Of a stretch of DNA of 39,794 bases, positions 15,640 through 26,175 are shown in pieces. The notes beneath the pieces were generated by a model that was given only the letters and a program-made list of their open reading frames with translations, was not told where the DNA came from and searched no databases. Within the stretch, counting starts at the first letter, position 1; each line of letters opens with the position of its first letter. Source of the stretch: Extensimonas sp963708545 (GTDB lineage Bacteria > Pseudomonadota > Gammaproteobacteria > Burkholderiales > Burkholderiaceae_C). The position numbers and the translations under genes were made by a program. The stretch lies in the NCBI GenBank assembly GCA_963708545.1, contig CAVPUD010000066.1:1-39794 (forward strand), read 5' to 3'.

Positions 15640-17070
15640 TCAAACCAGCTTCTTGGCCTTTTCGAAGGCCTCGTCGATGGTGCCGACCATGTAGAAGGCC
15701 TGCTCGGGCAGATGGTCGCACTCGCCGTTCACGATCATCTTGAAGCCGCGGATGGTCTCGGACAGAGGCACATACTTGCCCGGTGAGCCCGTGAACACTT
15801 CGGCTACGTGGAAGGGCTGCGACAGAAAGCGCTGAATCTTGCGCGCGCGCGCCACGGCGAGCTTGTCTTCGGGCGCGAGTTCGTCCATGCCCAGAATCGC
15901 GATGATGTCGCGCAGCTCCTTGTAGCGCTGCAGCGTACCCTGCACGGCGCGCGCGACGCCGTAATGCTCTTCGCCGACGACCAGCGGGTCGAGCTGGCGG
16001 CTCGTGGAGTCGAGCGGATCGACCGCGGGGTAAATGCCCAGTGCGGCGATGTCGCGCGAGAGCACCACGGTCGAATCCAAGTGCGCGAAAGTCGTGGCAG
16101 GCGAAGGGTCGGTCAAGTCATCGGCGGGCACATACACGGCCTGGATAGAGGTGATCGAGCCGACCTTGGTCGAGGTGATGCGCTCCTGCAAGCGGCCCAT
16201 TTCTTCGGCCAGCGTAGGCTGGTAGCCCACGGCAGAAGGCATGCGCCCCAGCAGCGCGGACACTTCGGTGCCGGCCAGCGTGTAACGGTAGATGTTGTCC
16301 ACGAAGAACAGCACGTCGCGGCCTTCGTCGCGGAAGGATTCGGCGATGGTCAGGCCCGTGAGCGCCACGCGCAGGCGGTTGCCCGGCGGCTCGTTCATCT
16401 GGCCATAGACCATGGACACCTTGGACTCGCTGAGGTTCTCGAGGTTCACCACGCCCGATTCGGCCATCTCGTGGTAGAAGTCGTTGCCCTCGCGCGTGCG
16501 CTCGCCCACGCCGGCGAACACCGACAAGCCCGAGTGCGCCTTGGCGATGTTGTTGATGAGCTCCATCATGTTCACGGTCTTGCCCACGCCGGCACCGCCG
16601 AACAGGCCCACCTTGCCGCCCTTGGCGAACGGGCAGACCAGGTCGATCACCTTGATGCCGGTTTCGAGCAGTTCTTGCGAGGGCGAGAGTTCGTCATACG
16701 CCGGCGCCTTGCGGTGGATGGAGGCCGTGACCTCCTGGCTCACGGGGCCGCGCTCGTCGATGGGCGAGCCGAGCACGTCCATGATGCGGCCCAGCGTGGC
16801 CTTGCCCACGGGCACGGTGATGGGGTTGCCCGTGTTGCTGACCATGAGACCGCGGCGCAGACCTTCGGACGAGCCCAGCGCGATGGTGCGCACGACGCCG
16901 TCGCCCAGCTGCTGCTGCACTTCGAGCGTCAGCGGCGAGCCTTCGAGTTTGAGCGCGTCGTAAATCTTGGGCATCCGCTCGCGCGGAAACTCCACGTCCA
17001 CGACGGCGCCGATACATTGCACGATCTTGCCCAGAGCGCCTGCGTTCTGGGGGGTATTTTCTTGAGCCAT
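15640..17070 (-). CDS. atpD: F1 ATP synthase beta subunit
   Basis: The catalytic subunit, 476 residues from ATG 17068-17070 (E. coli 460). The P-loop GGAGVGKT is at 158-165; GERTREGNDFYHEM and ALTGLTIAESFRDEGRDVL (Glu and Arg of the catalytic site) follow. The reading frame is open upstream to 17124, but this ATG has GGAG nine bases upstream and the usual MAQ start, so the upstream part is rejected. Confidence 0.97.
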   Translation of the reverse strand: MAQENTPQNAGALGKIVQCIGAVVDVEFPRERMPKIYDALKLEGSPLTLEVQQQLGDGVVRTIALGSSEGLRRGLMVSNTGNPITVPVGKATLGRIMDVLGSPIDERGPVSQEVTASIHRKAPAYDELSPSQELLETGIKVIDLVCPFAKGGKVGLFGGAGVGKTVNMMELINNIAKAHSGLSVFAGVGERTREGNDFYHEMAESGVVNLENLSESKVSMVYGQMNEPPGNRLRVALTGLTIAESFRDEGRDVLFFVDNIYRYTLAGTEVSALLGRMPSAVGYQPTLAEEMGRLQERITSTKVGSITSIQAVYVPADDLTDPSPATTFAHLDSTVVLSRDIAALGIYPAVDPLDSTSRQLDPLVVGEEHYGVARAVQGTLQRYKELRDIIAILGMDELAPEDKLAVARARKIQRFLSQPFHVAEVFTGSPGKYVPLSETIRGFKMIVNGECDHLPEQAFYMVGTIDEAFEKAKKLV

Positions 17071-17107
17071 TTGTTCTCGCTCCAAATTTGAGGTTGCCGG
17101 CGGCCGC

Positions 17108-17974
17108 TTACACTGCGGCGGCACCCGCGACGATTTCCGAAAGTTCTTTCGTGATCGCAGCTTGGCGTGTCTTGTTGTAAACCAGCTTCAGCTCGGCAAT
17201 CACGTTGCCCGCATTGTCGGTGGCCGCCTTCATGGCCACCATGCGCGCCGACTGCTCGGAAGCCATGTTCTCGGCCACGGATTGGTAGATCAGGGATTCG
17301 ACGTAGCGCAGCAGCAGTTCGTCGATCACGCTCTGCGCGTCTGGCTCGTAGAGGTAATCCCAGCTGTGTGCATCCTTGCCGGCTTCGAGTTGCGCGGCAG
17401 ACAGCGGCAGCAACTGCTCCACCATCGATTCCTGCTTCATGGTGTTGATGAACTTGGTGTAGCACAGATACACCGCGTTGATCTTGCCTTGCGCATACGC
17501 ATCGAGCAACACCTTGACCGGACCGATGAGCTTGTCGAGGTGCGGCGTGTCGCCCAAACCCGTGACGTGCGAAACCACCTTGGCGCCGATACGGTTCAAG
17601 AACCCCAGTCCCTTGTTCCCTATGGCCACGGTCTGCACGTCCACACCCGCGCCCTGTAGCTCGCGCAGCTTGGTGGTGATGGCGCGCAGCACGTTGGTGT
17701 TCATGCCGCCACACAGGCCCTTGTCGGTCGTGACAACGATCATGCCGGCCGCCTTCACGTCGTTGACCTTCATGAAGGGGTGCACGTATTCGGGGTTTGC
17801 CTGGCTCAGGTGCGCCGCGATGTTGCGAATTTTGTCGCTGTAGGGACGGGCGGCGCGCATCCGGTCCTGCGCCTTGCGCATCTTGGATGCAGCCACCATT
17901 TCCATGGCCTTGGTGATCTTCTTGGTGTTTTCCACCGATTGGATCTTGCTGCGTATTTCCTTGCCTACTGCCAT
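17108..17974 (-). CDS. atpG: F1 ATP synthase gamma subunit
   Basis: The rotor shaft, 288 residues (E. coli 287). The N-terminal helix MAVGKEIRSKIQSVENTKKI and ITKAMEMVAASKMRKAQ are classic; the C-terminal helix NAGNVIAELKLVYNKTRQAA with ITKELSEIVAGAAAV is the other half of the coiled coil. It lies between atpA and atpD in the standard order. Confidence 0.97.
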   Translation of the reverse strand: MAVGKEIRSKIQSVENTKKITKAMEMVAASKMRKAQDRMRAARPYSDKIRNIAAHLSQANPEYVHPFMKVNDVKAAGMIVVTTDKGLCGGMNTNVLRAITTKLRELQGAGVDVQTVAIGNKGLGFLNRIGAKVVSHVTGLGDTPHLDKLIGPVKVLLDAYAQGKINAVYLCYTKFINTMKQESMVEQLLPLSAAQLEAGKDAHSWDYLYEPDAQSVIDELLLRYVESLIYQSVAENMASEQSARMVAMKAATDNAGNVIAELKLVYNKTRQAAITKELSEIVAGAAAV

Positions 17975-18042
17975 ATCAGTTCCTCGTTGATTGGGGACGG
18001 AGCGTGCGCTTGGCTACCGCTACGCCCCACAAGGTTTATAGG

Positions 18043-19596
<1,554 letters not shown>

Positions 19597-19636
19597 GACT
19601 CTTTCCTTCCTTGGTTGAGCCTGATCCCACCGCGCT

Positions 19637-20176
19637 TCACGCGGTGAGGGCCGCTTTCATTTGTTCAAGACGGGCCTTGACAGAGGTGTCGAGCACCTCG
19701 TCACCCACCACTACGCGAATGCCGCCGATCAGCGAAGGATCGAGTTGCACGCTGAGGTTCAGCTTGCGCCCAAATCGCTTTTCGAGTGTCGCGGTCAAGT
19801 CGGCCAGCGCCGCCTCGGCTATGGGAAAGGCGCTATGGACGATCGCATCCGAACTGCCTTTGTGCTCGTTCACGCGGGCGCGCAATTGCGCGGCGATCTC
19901 GGGCAAGGCAGGCAGGCGGCCGTTGGCAATCAGCGTGCGCAAAAAGTTCTGCGCAAGTTGCGGCAGCGCAGAGCGCGCCACACCGACAAAGAGGTCGTAA
20001 ACCTGCTCGTCCGTGACCTTGGGGCTTTCGGCCAGCTGCTGCACCTGGGAGTTGGCGGCGATCGCCGCCAGCTCTTCGACCCAGGCGGCCGTGGCGTCGA
20101 GGTCGGCGCCCGTCTCGACGGCCGCCTTGAACAAGGCTTCGGCGTAAGGGCGGGCGATGGTGGCGAGTTCTGCCAT
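19637..20176 (-). CDS. atpH: F1 ATP synthase delta subunit
   Basis: A 179-residue peripheral-stalk subunit (E. coli 177) attaching F1 to the b dimer. The beginning ELATIARPYAEALFKAA and the ending VVGDEVLDTSVKARLEQMK are characteristic. It starts 11 bp after atpF. Confidence 0.95.
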   Translation of the reverse strand: MAELATIARPYAEALFKAAVETGADLDATAAWVEELAAIAANSQVQQLAESPKVTDEQVYDLFVGVARSALPQLAQNFLRTLIANGRLPALPEIAAQLRARVNEHKGSSDAIVHSAFPIAEAALADLTATLEKRFGRKLNLSVQLDPSLIGGIRVVVGDEVLDTSVKARLEQMKAALTA

Positions 20177-20187
20177 CTGTGTCCCCT

Positions 20188-20658
20188 TTACAGCTCGGTC
20201 TTCAAGCGGTTCAGCAAGTCGGCATGCACCGTGGCATCGACTTCTTTGCGCAGGATCTGTTCGGCACCTTTGACGGCCAAGGCCGCCACCTGGTCGCGCA
20301 GAGCCTCGCGGGCCCGGATGGCCTGCTGCTGTGCCTCGGCCTGCGCTGCGGCGATGATCTTGTTGCCTTCTTCGCTGGCACGTGCTTTGGCTTGCTCGAT
20401 GATGGACTGCGCCAGGCGCTCGGCGTCGGCCAGGCGCGCGGCAGACTCGTTGCGCGCCTGTGCCAACTCCTTTTCGACGCGCTGGTTCGCAGCGCTCAAC
20501 TCGGATTTGGCACGATCGGCGGCAGCGAGGCCATCGGCGATTTTCTGTGCTCTTTCATCCAGCGCCTTGGCGATCGGCGGCCACACGAACTTCATCGTGA
20601 ACCACACAAGGATCAAAAAGACGATGGCCTGGAAGAACAGTGTCGCGTTGATACTCAC
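20188..20658 (-). CDS. atpF: F0 ATP synthase subunit b
   Basis: The membrane-anchored stator stalk, 156 residues (E. coli 156). One N-terminal transmembrane helix (LFFQAIVFLILVWFTMKFVW) is followed by a long charged Ala/Glu/Lys/Arg-rich coiled coil that forms the dimer. The KALDERAQKIADGLAAADRA block is typical of the family. Confidence 0.96.
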   Translation of the reverse strand: MSINATLFFQAIVFLILVWFTMKFVWPPIAKALDERAQKIADGLAAADRAKSELSAANQRVEKELAQARNESAARLADAERLAQSIIEQAKARASEEGNKIIAAAQAEAQQQAIRAREALRDQVAALAVKGAEQILRKEVDATVHADLLNRLKTEL

Positions 20659-20691
20659 GGCAACACCTTTCTATAGTGGCGTTGAACGGGA

Positions 20692-20961
20692 TTACTTGGG
20701 CAGGTTGGCCAGCAAGGTCGAGACGAAGGGGTTGGCGAAGGCGAACAGCAGGGCGATGGCCACGCCGATCAGGAAGGCCGCGTCGATCAGACCGGCCAAG
20801 ATGAACATCTTGGTTTGCAAGTCATTGATCAGCTCGGGCTGGCGTGCCGACGATTCGAGGAACTTGCCGCCCATCAGCGCAATACCGATAGAAGCGCCGA
20901 TAGCGCCAAGGCCCACAATCAGACCGCAAGCCAGAGCGACGAGACCGAGAATGTTTTCCAT
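20692..20961 (-). CDS. atpE: F0 ATP synthase subunit c
   Basis: The c-ring proteolipid, 89 residues from ATG 20959-20961. Two transmembrane helices are joined by the polar loop (SSARQPELINDLQTKMF). The first has the Gly/Ala packing motif GLGAIGASIGIALMGG. The proton-binding carboxylate is the Asp of AGLIDAAFLIG in helix 2. The open frame upstream of this ATG is noncoding. Confidence 0.95.
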   Translation of the reverse strand: MENILGLVALACGLIVGLGAIGASIGIALMGGKFLESSARQPELINDLQTKMFILAGLIDAAFLIGVAIALLFAFANPFVSTLLANLPK

Positions 20962-21028
20962 GATGACTCCTGAGTTGAAAAAGAAAGGTTGAGGAAGGAA
21001 ACGAAAGGAAACGCGAGAAAAAACCGAA

Positions 21029-21907
21029 TCAATGTGCGCTGTGCGCCTGACCAAGGTAGATCAGCGACAGCATCATGAAGATGAAGGCCTGCAAGGTGAT
21101 CACGAGGATGTGGAACAGCGTCCAGATCGTGCCCGCGATGACATGCCCCACGGGCAGCAGCACGCCGGACAGGGACAACGCGGCAGCGCCCCCCATCAAG
21201 GCGATCAGCATGAAGACGAGTTCGCCCGCATACATGTTGCCGAACAACCGCATGCCGTGCGACACCGTGTTGGCCACGTATTCGATGATTTGCATGAGCA
21301 GATTGATCACGCCGAGGATCAAAGCAAACAGCGGATTCTTGCTGGTGCCGAATGGCGCCGAGACCAGTTCGTGCGCCCAGCCACCCACGCCCTTGACCTT
21401 GACGCTGTACCAAAAGCGCAGCAGCAGCACTGCGAAGGCCAGACCCAGCGTGGTGGACAGGTCGGCCGTGGGCACGACGCGCAGATAGGCATGGTGCGGA
21501 TCGTGTCCGGCTGCCTCGTAAACCTTTGCCCAAATGGCCGGGAAGAGGTCAACCGGCAGCATGTCCATGGCGTTCATCAGGAAAATCCACACGAACACCG
21601 TGAGCGCCAGGGGCGCAATGAACTTGCGGCTTTGCGCATTGTGGATGTTGGCCTTGGCTTGGTTGTCCACCATTTCGACCAGAATTTCGACCGCCGCCTG
21701 AAAGCGCCCCGGCACGCCCGAGGTAGCCTTGCGCGCCGCAAGCCACAGCACGAAAACACCGAGCAAGCCCAAAGCCAGGGCGATCACAATGGAATCGATA
21801 TTGACCACAGAAAAATCGACGATCGATTTCTGCTGAACGTTCTGAAGGTGCTGCAGGTGGTGAACGATGTATTCACTTGCAGTGGGGGCGTGCGCTTCTG
21901 CGGACAT
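21029..21907 (-). CDS. atpB: F0 ATP synthase subunit a
   Basis: The proton-channel subunit, 292 residues (E. coli 271), with several transmembrane helices. The essential arginine is in GMRLFGNMYAGELVFMLIAL; the C-terminal helix ends in AFIFMMLSLIYLGQAHSAH. Hydrophilic N-terminus as usual for proteobacteria. It lies 21 bp after atpI. Confidence 0.96.
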   Translation of the reverse strand: MSAEAHAPTASEYIVHHLQHLQNVQQKSIVDFSVVNIDSIVIALALGLLGVFVLWLAARKATSGVPGRFQAAVEILVEMVDNQAKANIHNAQSRKFIAPLALTVFVWIFLMNAMDMLPVDLFPAIWAKVYEAAGHDPHHAYLRVVPTADLSTTLGLAFAVLLLRFWYSVKVKGVGGWAHELVSAPFGTSKNPLFALILGVINLLMQIIEYVANTVSHGMRLFGNMYAGELVFMLIALMGGAAALSLSGVLLPVGHVIAGTIWTLFHILVITLQAFIFMMLSLIYLGQAHSAH

Positions 21908-21928
21908 CGGACGACTCTTCCCTCGATA

Positions 21929-22402
21929 TCAATTGGTTGCTCGAACACTGGGACGCACCCACAGGGCGACCCAGTACGCTTTCATTGTGATCACCATACC
22001 CACCAGCAGGGCCAGCCAGCTCAAGCCCGGCACCAGACTGGGCGCAGCCAGCAGCAGGGCGACCGAGACGAGAATCTTGGCCAGCTCCCAGCCGAAGAAC
22101 CGCGCCATGACCGCGCTCGCCGTCCCGGCCGCCGAACGGCGCGATATGCCGCGCACCAGCAGGGCCGCAGGGGCCACCACCGCAAACGCACCATACAGCG
22201 CCGACCAGCCCGCCTGGACATTGCCGCTTACCAGCCAGACAAGCAAGGCCGCGAGCCCCCCCGTCAACGCCTGCCCCGCCACCAAGCTCCACAAGGATAC
22301 CGGAGGATGGCGACTGCGCCACTGCGCGGCTTCTTGGGCCGACAGCGGCTTGAAGTCCTGCTCTTGGGCTTCATCTATATCCTTGGGTGCGATTGTTTTC
22401 AT
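21929..22402 (-). CDS. atpI: ATP synthase subunit I (AtpI)
   Basis: A 157-residue membrane protein heading the atp operon; in the family it helps c-ring assembly or Mg2+ supply and is not part of the final enzyme. About four hydrophobic helices are visible after a hydrophilic N-terminus (MKTIAPKDIDEAQEQDF). Identification rests mainly on position and on the hydrophobic pattern. The start ATG 22400-22402 is preferred over the open frame reaching 22498, which runs across the promoter. Confidence 0.87.
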   Translation of the reverse strand: MKTIAPKDIDEAQEQDFKPLSAQEAAQWRSRHPPVSLWSLVAGQALTGGLAALLVWLVSGNVQAGWSALYGAFAVVAPAALLVRGISRRSAAGTASAVMARFFGWELAKILVSVALLLAAPSLVPGLSWLALLVGMVITMKAYWVALWVRPSVRATN

Positions 22403-22450
22403 GTTGGATGGCACCCAGATTACAGAACGACAAAATTCACAAAGCCCCCC

Positions 22451-22485
22451 ATTATAGGTAAAACCCCGATGGTTCCAGCGGCGGT
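22451..22485 (-). promoter_or_regulatory. Promoter of the ATP synthase operon
   Basis: On the minus strand a perfect -10 TATAAT (22451-22456) lies about 50 bp before the atpI start, with a weak -35 (CTGGAA) 17 bp upstream. The 198-bp gap between atpI and ybeD must also hold the plus-strand promoter for ybeD-lipB-lipA, which I cannot place. Confidence 0.55.
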
Positions 22486-22600
22486 TTCCTGCCGCCACGA
22501 AAAGGCATGGTGCGCGCAGACGGCACGCGCCGCTGCTTTTGCTGTCACACTGCCCTCGCAGAGGGTGCGCATTTTGCCCTGCCAGCGAGCTTGATCGAGC

Positions 22601-22888
22601 ATGTCACAAATTCCGCCGCCGTCGGCGCGCATGAACACACTGCTGACTTATCCGATGCCCTTTCCCATCAAGGTCATGGGGGCGAAGTCGGATGCCCTGG
22701 TGGCCGCCGTGGCCGCGCTTGCGCAGCAGTTTGACCCTTCGTTCGACTGCGCCAGCATCCGCTTGCGCGCCAGCCGCACAGGCAAGTATCTCGGCATCAC
22801 GCTGACCATCACGGCCACCAGCCGCACGCAGCTCGATGGCTTGTACCGCGCGCTGACTTCGCACCCGCTCGTGCAAGTGGTGCTCTGA
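22601..22888 (+). CDS. ybeD: YbeD/DUF493 family protein
   Basis: A 95-residue ACT-like fold protein of the DUF493 family (E. coli YbeD 87 residues), found upstream of lipB in many proteobacteria, as here. Family blocks TYPMPFPIKVMG, SRTGKYLGITLTITATSR and LDGLYRALTSHPLVQVVL are present. The start may be ATG 22601 or ATG 22631 (MNTLLTYPMPF); the second fits the usual length. It lies 3 bp before lipB. The function is not established. Confidence 0.88.
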   Translation: MSQIPPPSARMNTLLTYPMPFPIKVMGAKSDALVAAVAALAQQFDPSFDCASIRLRASRTGKYLGITLTITATSRTQLDGLYRALTSHPLVQVVL

Positions 22889-22891
22889 CCC

Positions 22892-23611
22892 ATGCCCATG
22901 CCACTGGAACTGCATATGCTCGGCCGCGCGGACTATGCGGCCACCGTGCAAGCCATGCAGGACTACACCGCCTCACGCACGCCGCACAGCCCCGACATGC
23001 TGCTGATGTGTGAGCACGAAGCGGTCTATACGCAAGGGCTTGCGGGCAAAAACGAGCACATTTTGGCGCCTGGTGACATCCCCGTCGTCGCGACCAACCG
23101 CGGCGGGCAGGTGACCTTCCATGGGCCGGGGCAGGTGGTAGCTTATCCGCTCATCGACCTGCAGCGCGCGGGCTACTACGTCAAGGAATACGTGCATCGC
23201 CTCGAAGAGGCTGTGCTGCGCACGCTCGCACATTTTGGCGTGACGGGCCACCGCGTGGCGGGGGCGCCGGGCATCTACGTGCGTCTGGCCGATCCGGCAG
23301 GGCACGCGCTGCTTCCTCAGCGGCCGCGCCACGTCGAGCGCACCGATAGCGAACAAAGTAGCAAGGCGCCCGCGCCCGACTTCACCGGCCTGGGCAAGAT
23401 CGCGGCGCTGGGCATCAAGGTCAGCCGGCACTGCACTTACCACGGCGTGGCGCTCAACGTGGCGATGGACCTCGAGCCCTTTACGCGCATAAACCCTTGT
23501 GGTTATGCGCAGTTGCGCACCATAGACCTTTCTACAATCGGCGTGCACACCACCTGGGAAGAGGCCGCGCAGGTGCTCGCGCAGCAACTCGGTATCTGGC
23601 TTGCTCCCTGA
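22892..23611 (+). CDS. lipB: Lipoyl(octanoyl) transferase LipB
   Basis: It moves octanoyl from acyl carrier protein onto lipoyl domains (PDH, OGDH, GcvH), a substrate for LipA. It is 239 residues (E. coli 213). Signature RGGQVTFHGPGQVVAYPL is present; Lys176 in GLGKIAALGIKVSRHCTYHG and the acyl-enzyme Cys203 in RINPCGY are the catalytic pair. The extra length is a low-complexity loop before GLGKIAALG (RTDSEQSSKAPAPDF). It is co-oriented with ybeD and lipA, and its end is 55 bp before the lipA start. Confidence 0.96.
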   Translation: MPMPLELHMLGRADYAATVQAMQDYTASRTPHSPDMLLMCEHEAVYTQGLAGKNEHILAPGDIPVVATNRGGQVTFHGPGQVVAYPLIDLQRAGYYVKEYVHRLEEAVLRTLAHFGVTGHRVAGAPGIYVRLADPAGHALLPQRPRHVERTDSEQSSKAPAPDFTGLGKIAALGIKVSRHCTYHGVALNVAMDLEPFTRINPCGYAQLRTIDLSTIGVHTTWEEAAQVLAQQLGIWLAP

Positions 23612-23666
23612 AGCGCCGTTTTCCTCTCCCCCCGGCCCCTCCACTGCCTTCCGGCCCCGTCCTGCC

Positions 23667-24647
23667 ATGAGCTCCTCCGACATCGTGCGCGAAGCGCAAT
23701 CCCCCGAAGCCTACAACCCGCTGGCCAAGCACAAGGCGGCGTCCAAGCTCGCGCGCATTCCCGTCAAGGTCACGCCCGGCGAGGTCTTGCGCAAGCCCGA
23801 ATGGATCCGCGTCAAGGCCAGCGCCGCGGGCTCGCGCTTTTACGAGGTCAAGGAGATCTTGCGCGCGCACAAGCTGCACACGGTGTGCGAGGAGGCGAGC
23901 TGCCCGAACATCGGCGAATGCTTCGGCAAGGGCACGGCAACCTTCATGATCATGGGCGACAAGTGCACGCGCCGCTGCCCATTCTGCGACGTGGGCCACG
24001 GCCGGCCCGACCCGCTCGACCCCGACGAGCCGCTGAACCTCGCGCGCACCGTGGCCGCGCTGCGCCTCCAATACGTGGTCATCACGAGCGTGGACCGCGA
24101 CGATCTGCGCGACGGCGGCAGCGCTCACTTCGTGGCCTGTATCCAGCAGATTCGTGCGCTTTCGCCGCAGACGCAGATCGAAATCCTGGTGCCCGACTTC
24201 CGCGGCCGCGACGACCGCGCGCTCGAGATCCTGCGCGCGGCGCCGCCCGACGTGATGAACCACAACCTCGAGACCGTGCCGCGCCTGTACAAAGAAGCGC
24301 GCCCGGGCTCGGACTACCAGTTCAGCCTGAACCTGCTGCAAAAGTTCAAGGCGCAGCACCCTGGCGTGCCGACCAAGAGCGGCATCATGGTGGGCCTGGG
24401 CGAGACCGACGAAGAGGTGCTGCAGGTGCTGCGCGACATGCGCGCGCACGGCATCGACATGCTGACCATAGGCCAGTACCTCGCGCCCAGCACGAGCCAC
24501 TTGCCCGTGCGACGTTACGTGCATCCAGACACCTTCAAAATGTACGAAGAAGCCGCCTACGCGCTGGGCTTCAGCCACGCCGCCGTGGGGGCGCTGGTGC
24601 GTTCGAGCTACCACGCCGACCTGCAGGCGCATGCGGCCGGTGTCTGA
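23667..24647 (+). CDS. lipA: Lipoyl synthase LipA
   Basis: A radical SAM enzyme inserting two sulfurs into protein-bound octanoate. It is 326 residues from ATG 23667 (E. coli 321). The auxiliary cluster motif is CEEASCPNIGEC, and the SAM cluster motif is CTRRCPFCDVGHGRP (CxxxCxxC); the C-terminal RSSYHAD supplies the third auxiliary ligand residue (Ser). The open frame back to 23601 is less likely to be translated. With LipB it would also lipoylate the GcvH-like protein encoded at the left end of the window. Confidence 0.96.
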   Translation: MSSSDIVREAQSPEAYNPLAKHKAASKLARIPVKVTPGEVLRKPEWIRVKASAAGSRFYEVKEILRAHKLHTVCEEASCPNIGECFGKGTATFMIMGDKCTRRCPFCDVGHGRPDPLDPDEPLNLARTVAALRLQYVVITSVDRDDLRDGGSAHFVACIQQIRALSPQTQIEILVPDFRGRDDRALEILRAAPPDVMNHNLETVPRLYKEARPGSDYQFSLNLLQKFKAQHPGVPTKSGIMVGLGETDEEVLQVLRDMRAHGIDMLTIGQYLAPSTSHLPVRRYVHPDTFKMYEEAAYALGFSHAAVGALVRSSYHADLQAHAAGV

Positions 24648-24729
24648 GAGAAAGCAAAGCCCCGGCGCGAGCCTGGTGCTCGCTACGGGCTTGATCTTGG
24701 GCGCGGCCATCGTGGGCATGCGCACGTGA
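24631..24729 (+). CDS. Possible 32-residue membrane peptide overlapping the lipA 3' end
   Basis: ATG 24631 opens a frame of 32 residues, basic at the N-terminus (MRPVSERKQSPG) and then one hydrophobic helix (ASLVLATGLILGAAIVGM). It overlaps the last 17 bp of lipA, as translationally coupled genes do. It has no recognised family and short hydrophobic frames arise by chance, so this is only a candidate. Confidence 0.3.
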   Translation: MRPVSERKQSPGASLVLATGLILGAAIVGMRT

Positions 24730-24759
24730 GGGTGTCTCACGAAAAATATGGGTCTTTTT

Positions 24760-24798
24760 GGCCTCTAGACCTTATATATAAAGCACAAGCAGCTATTG
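24760..24798. repeat. 39-bp dispersed repeat, intergenic copy upstream of the DNA glycosylase gene
   Basis: Sequence GGCCTCTAGACCTTATATAT then AAAGCACAAGCAGCTATTG. It aligns ungapped with the copies at 12332, 12730 and 38575, is preceded by a T-run (CTTTTT) and is AT-rich. The gap between lipA and the next gene is otherwise featureless. Confidence 0.65.
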
Positions 24799-24823
24799 TT
24801 TTGGAAGTATCTTGAGCACTGCC

Positions 24824-25357
24824 ATGACCGCTGGCGCCATCGCACCCGATGAACTGCTGACCGGCCTGCCGCCCGTGGTGGGCGCGCACACGCGCGTGCT
24901 CGTGCTCGGCAGCTTTCCGAGCGTGGCGTCCTTGCGCGCGCAGCAGTATTACGCGCATCCGCAAAACCACTTTTGGCGCATCCTGCAGGCGCTGTGGCCC
25001 GCGCACCCCCTGCCTGCGGCGCACACGCCCGAAGGCTACGCGCAGCGCTGCGACTGGCTGCGCGCGCGCGGCCTGGGCTTGTGGGACGTGTATGCGCGCT
25101 GCACGCGCGCCGGCAGCCTGGACGCGCAGATCCGCAATGCCGAGGTGAACGATTTTGCGCTGCTGCAAGCGCGCTGCCCAGAGCTTGCCGCCATCGCGCA
25201 CAACGGCGGCGAGAGCTTTCGCCACGCGCGCCAGACGGCCCGGCTCGGCGTGCCCGTGCACCGCCTGCCCTCGACGAGCCCGGCGAATGCGTCCTGGAGT
25301 TTTGCGCGTAAATTGCACGCCTGGGGCGAGCTGTTCGCCCGCTATGGCCTCGTTTGA
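24824..25357 (+). CDS. Uracil/hypoxanthine-DNA glycosylase, UDG family 6
   Basis: A base-excision repair glycosylase of 177 residues. LVLGSFPSVASLRAQQYYAH with PQNHFW is the active-site block of the family 6 (deoxyinosine/hypoxanthine) group, and IAHNGGESF and HRLPSTSPANAS are its other conserved blocks. This family removes deaminated adenine from DNA. The ATG at 24824 is chosen; a TTG at 24812 would add four residues. It follows a dispersed repeat and its stop overlaps an upstream ATG of the next gene. Confidence 0.85.
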   Translation: MTAGAIAPDELLTGLPPVVGAHTRVLVLGSFPSVASLRAQQYYAHPQNHFWRILQALWPAHPLPAAHTPEGYAQRCDWLRARGLGLWDVYARCTRAGSLDAQIRNAEVNDFALLQARCPELAAIAHNGGESFRHARQTARLGVPVHRLPSTSPANASWSFARKLHAWGELFARYGLV

Positions 25358-25364
25358 CCTTTTA

Positions 25365-26159
25365 ATGTCCACCTCCAAGACCGCTTCCAAGACCACCGCC
25401 AGCCTGCCCGAAGTCAGCATCTCCGAAAACGGCCCGGTACGCCACCTGCACCTGGGCACGCCCTGGATCCAGGGCTCGATGCGCCTGGCCGACCCCTTTG
25501 CGATCGAGCTCGAATACGTGCAGCGCATGATGGCCTGGCTGCTCTTCGTGGAGCCCGCCAGCGTGCGCCAGCGGCATGCGATGCAATTGGGGCTTGGCGC
25601 TGGCGCGATCACGAAGTTTTGCTACAAAAAACTGCATATGTGCTGCACCGCCGTGGAGCTCAATCCGCAGGTGCTCGCGGTGTGCCGCAGCTGGTTCAAG
25701 CTGCCGCCCGACGGCCCCAAGCTGCGCGTGGTGCTGGCCGACGCGGCGCAGGAGATCCGCGACCCGATGTGGCTGGGCACGGTGGACGCGCTCGCCGTCG
25801 ATCTGTACGACCACGAGGCCGCGGCGCCGGTGCTCGACAGCGCCGCGTTTTACGCCGACTGCCGCGCGCTGCTCAGCGACGACGGCTGCATGACGGTGAA
25901 CCTGTTTGGCCGCGCGGCGAGCTTTGAGCGCAGCGTGCAGGCGCTCAGCGAGGCCTTCGGCGCCGAGGCGCTGTGGGCCTTCAAACCCACGCGCGAGGGC
26001 AACACCATCGTGCTCGCGCAGCGCACGCCAAGCCGCCCGCCGCGCGCCGAGCTGCAGGTGCGCGCCGAGGCCGTGCAGGCGCGCTGGGGCATTCCGGCGA
26101 CCAAGTGGCTGCGCGTGTTCAAGCCCATCGTCACGGGCGCGAATACGCCCCGCACCTGA
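25365..26159 (+). CDS. Spermidine synthase-like methyltransferase-fold protein
   Basis: A 264-residue protein with the Rossmann fold of spermidine synthases: motif I MQLGLGAGAITKFCYK, the acidic nucleotide loop TAVELNP, and LAVDLYDHEAAAPVLDS. Such SpeE-like proteins without the full aminopropyltransferase context are common in betaproteobacteria and their substrate is unknown. Start ATG 25365 is chosen; ATG 25344, overlapping the previous stop, would add seven residues. Confidence 0.78.
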   Translation: MSTSKTASKTTASLPEVSISENGPVRHLHLGTPWIQGSMRLADPFAIELEYVQRMMAWLLFVEPASVRQRHAMQLGLGAGAITKFCYKKLHMCCTAVELNPQVLAVCRSWFKLPPDGPKLRVVLADAAQEIRDPMWLGTVDALAVDLYDHEAAAPVLDSAAFYADCRALLSDDGCMTVNLFGRAASFERSVQALSEAFGAEALWAFKPTREGNTIVLAQRTPSRPPRAELQVRAEAVQARWGIPATKWLRVFKPIVTGANTPRT

Positions 26160-26175
26160 ACCCGCAGCCACAGCC

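Noticed and set aside
16900..17070. N-terminal extension of AtpD to codon 17124
   Set aside because: The extra 18 residues do not match the family and the internal ATG has a good ribosome binding site.
23341..23362. A possible fifth copy of the 39-bp repeat inside lipB
   Set aside because: Only short pieces (CCGATAGC, GTAGC) match and the spacing is wrong; not distinguishable from chance.
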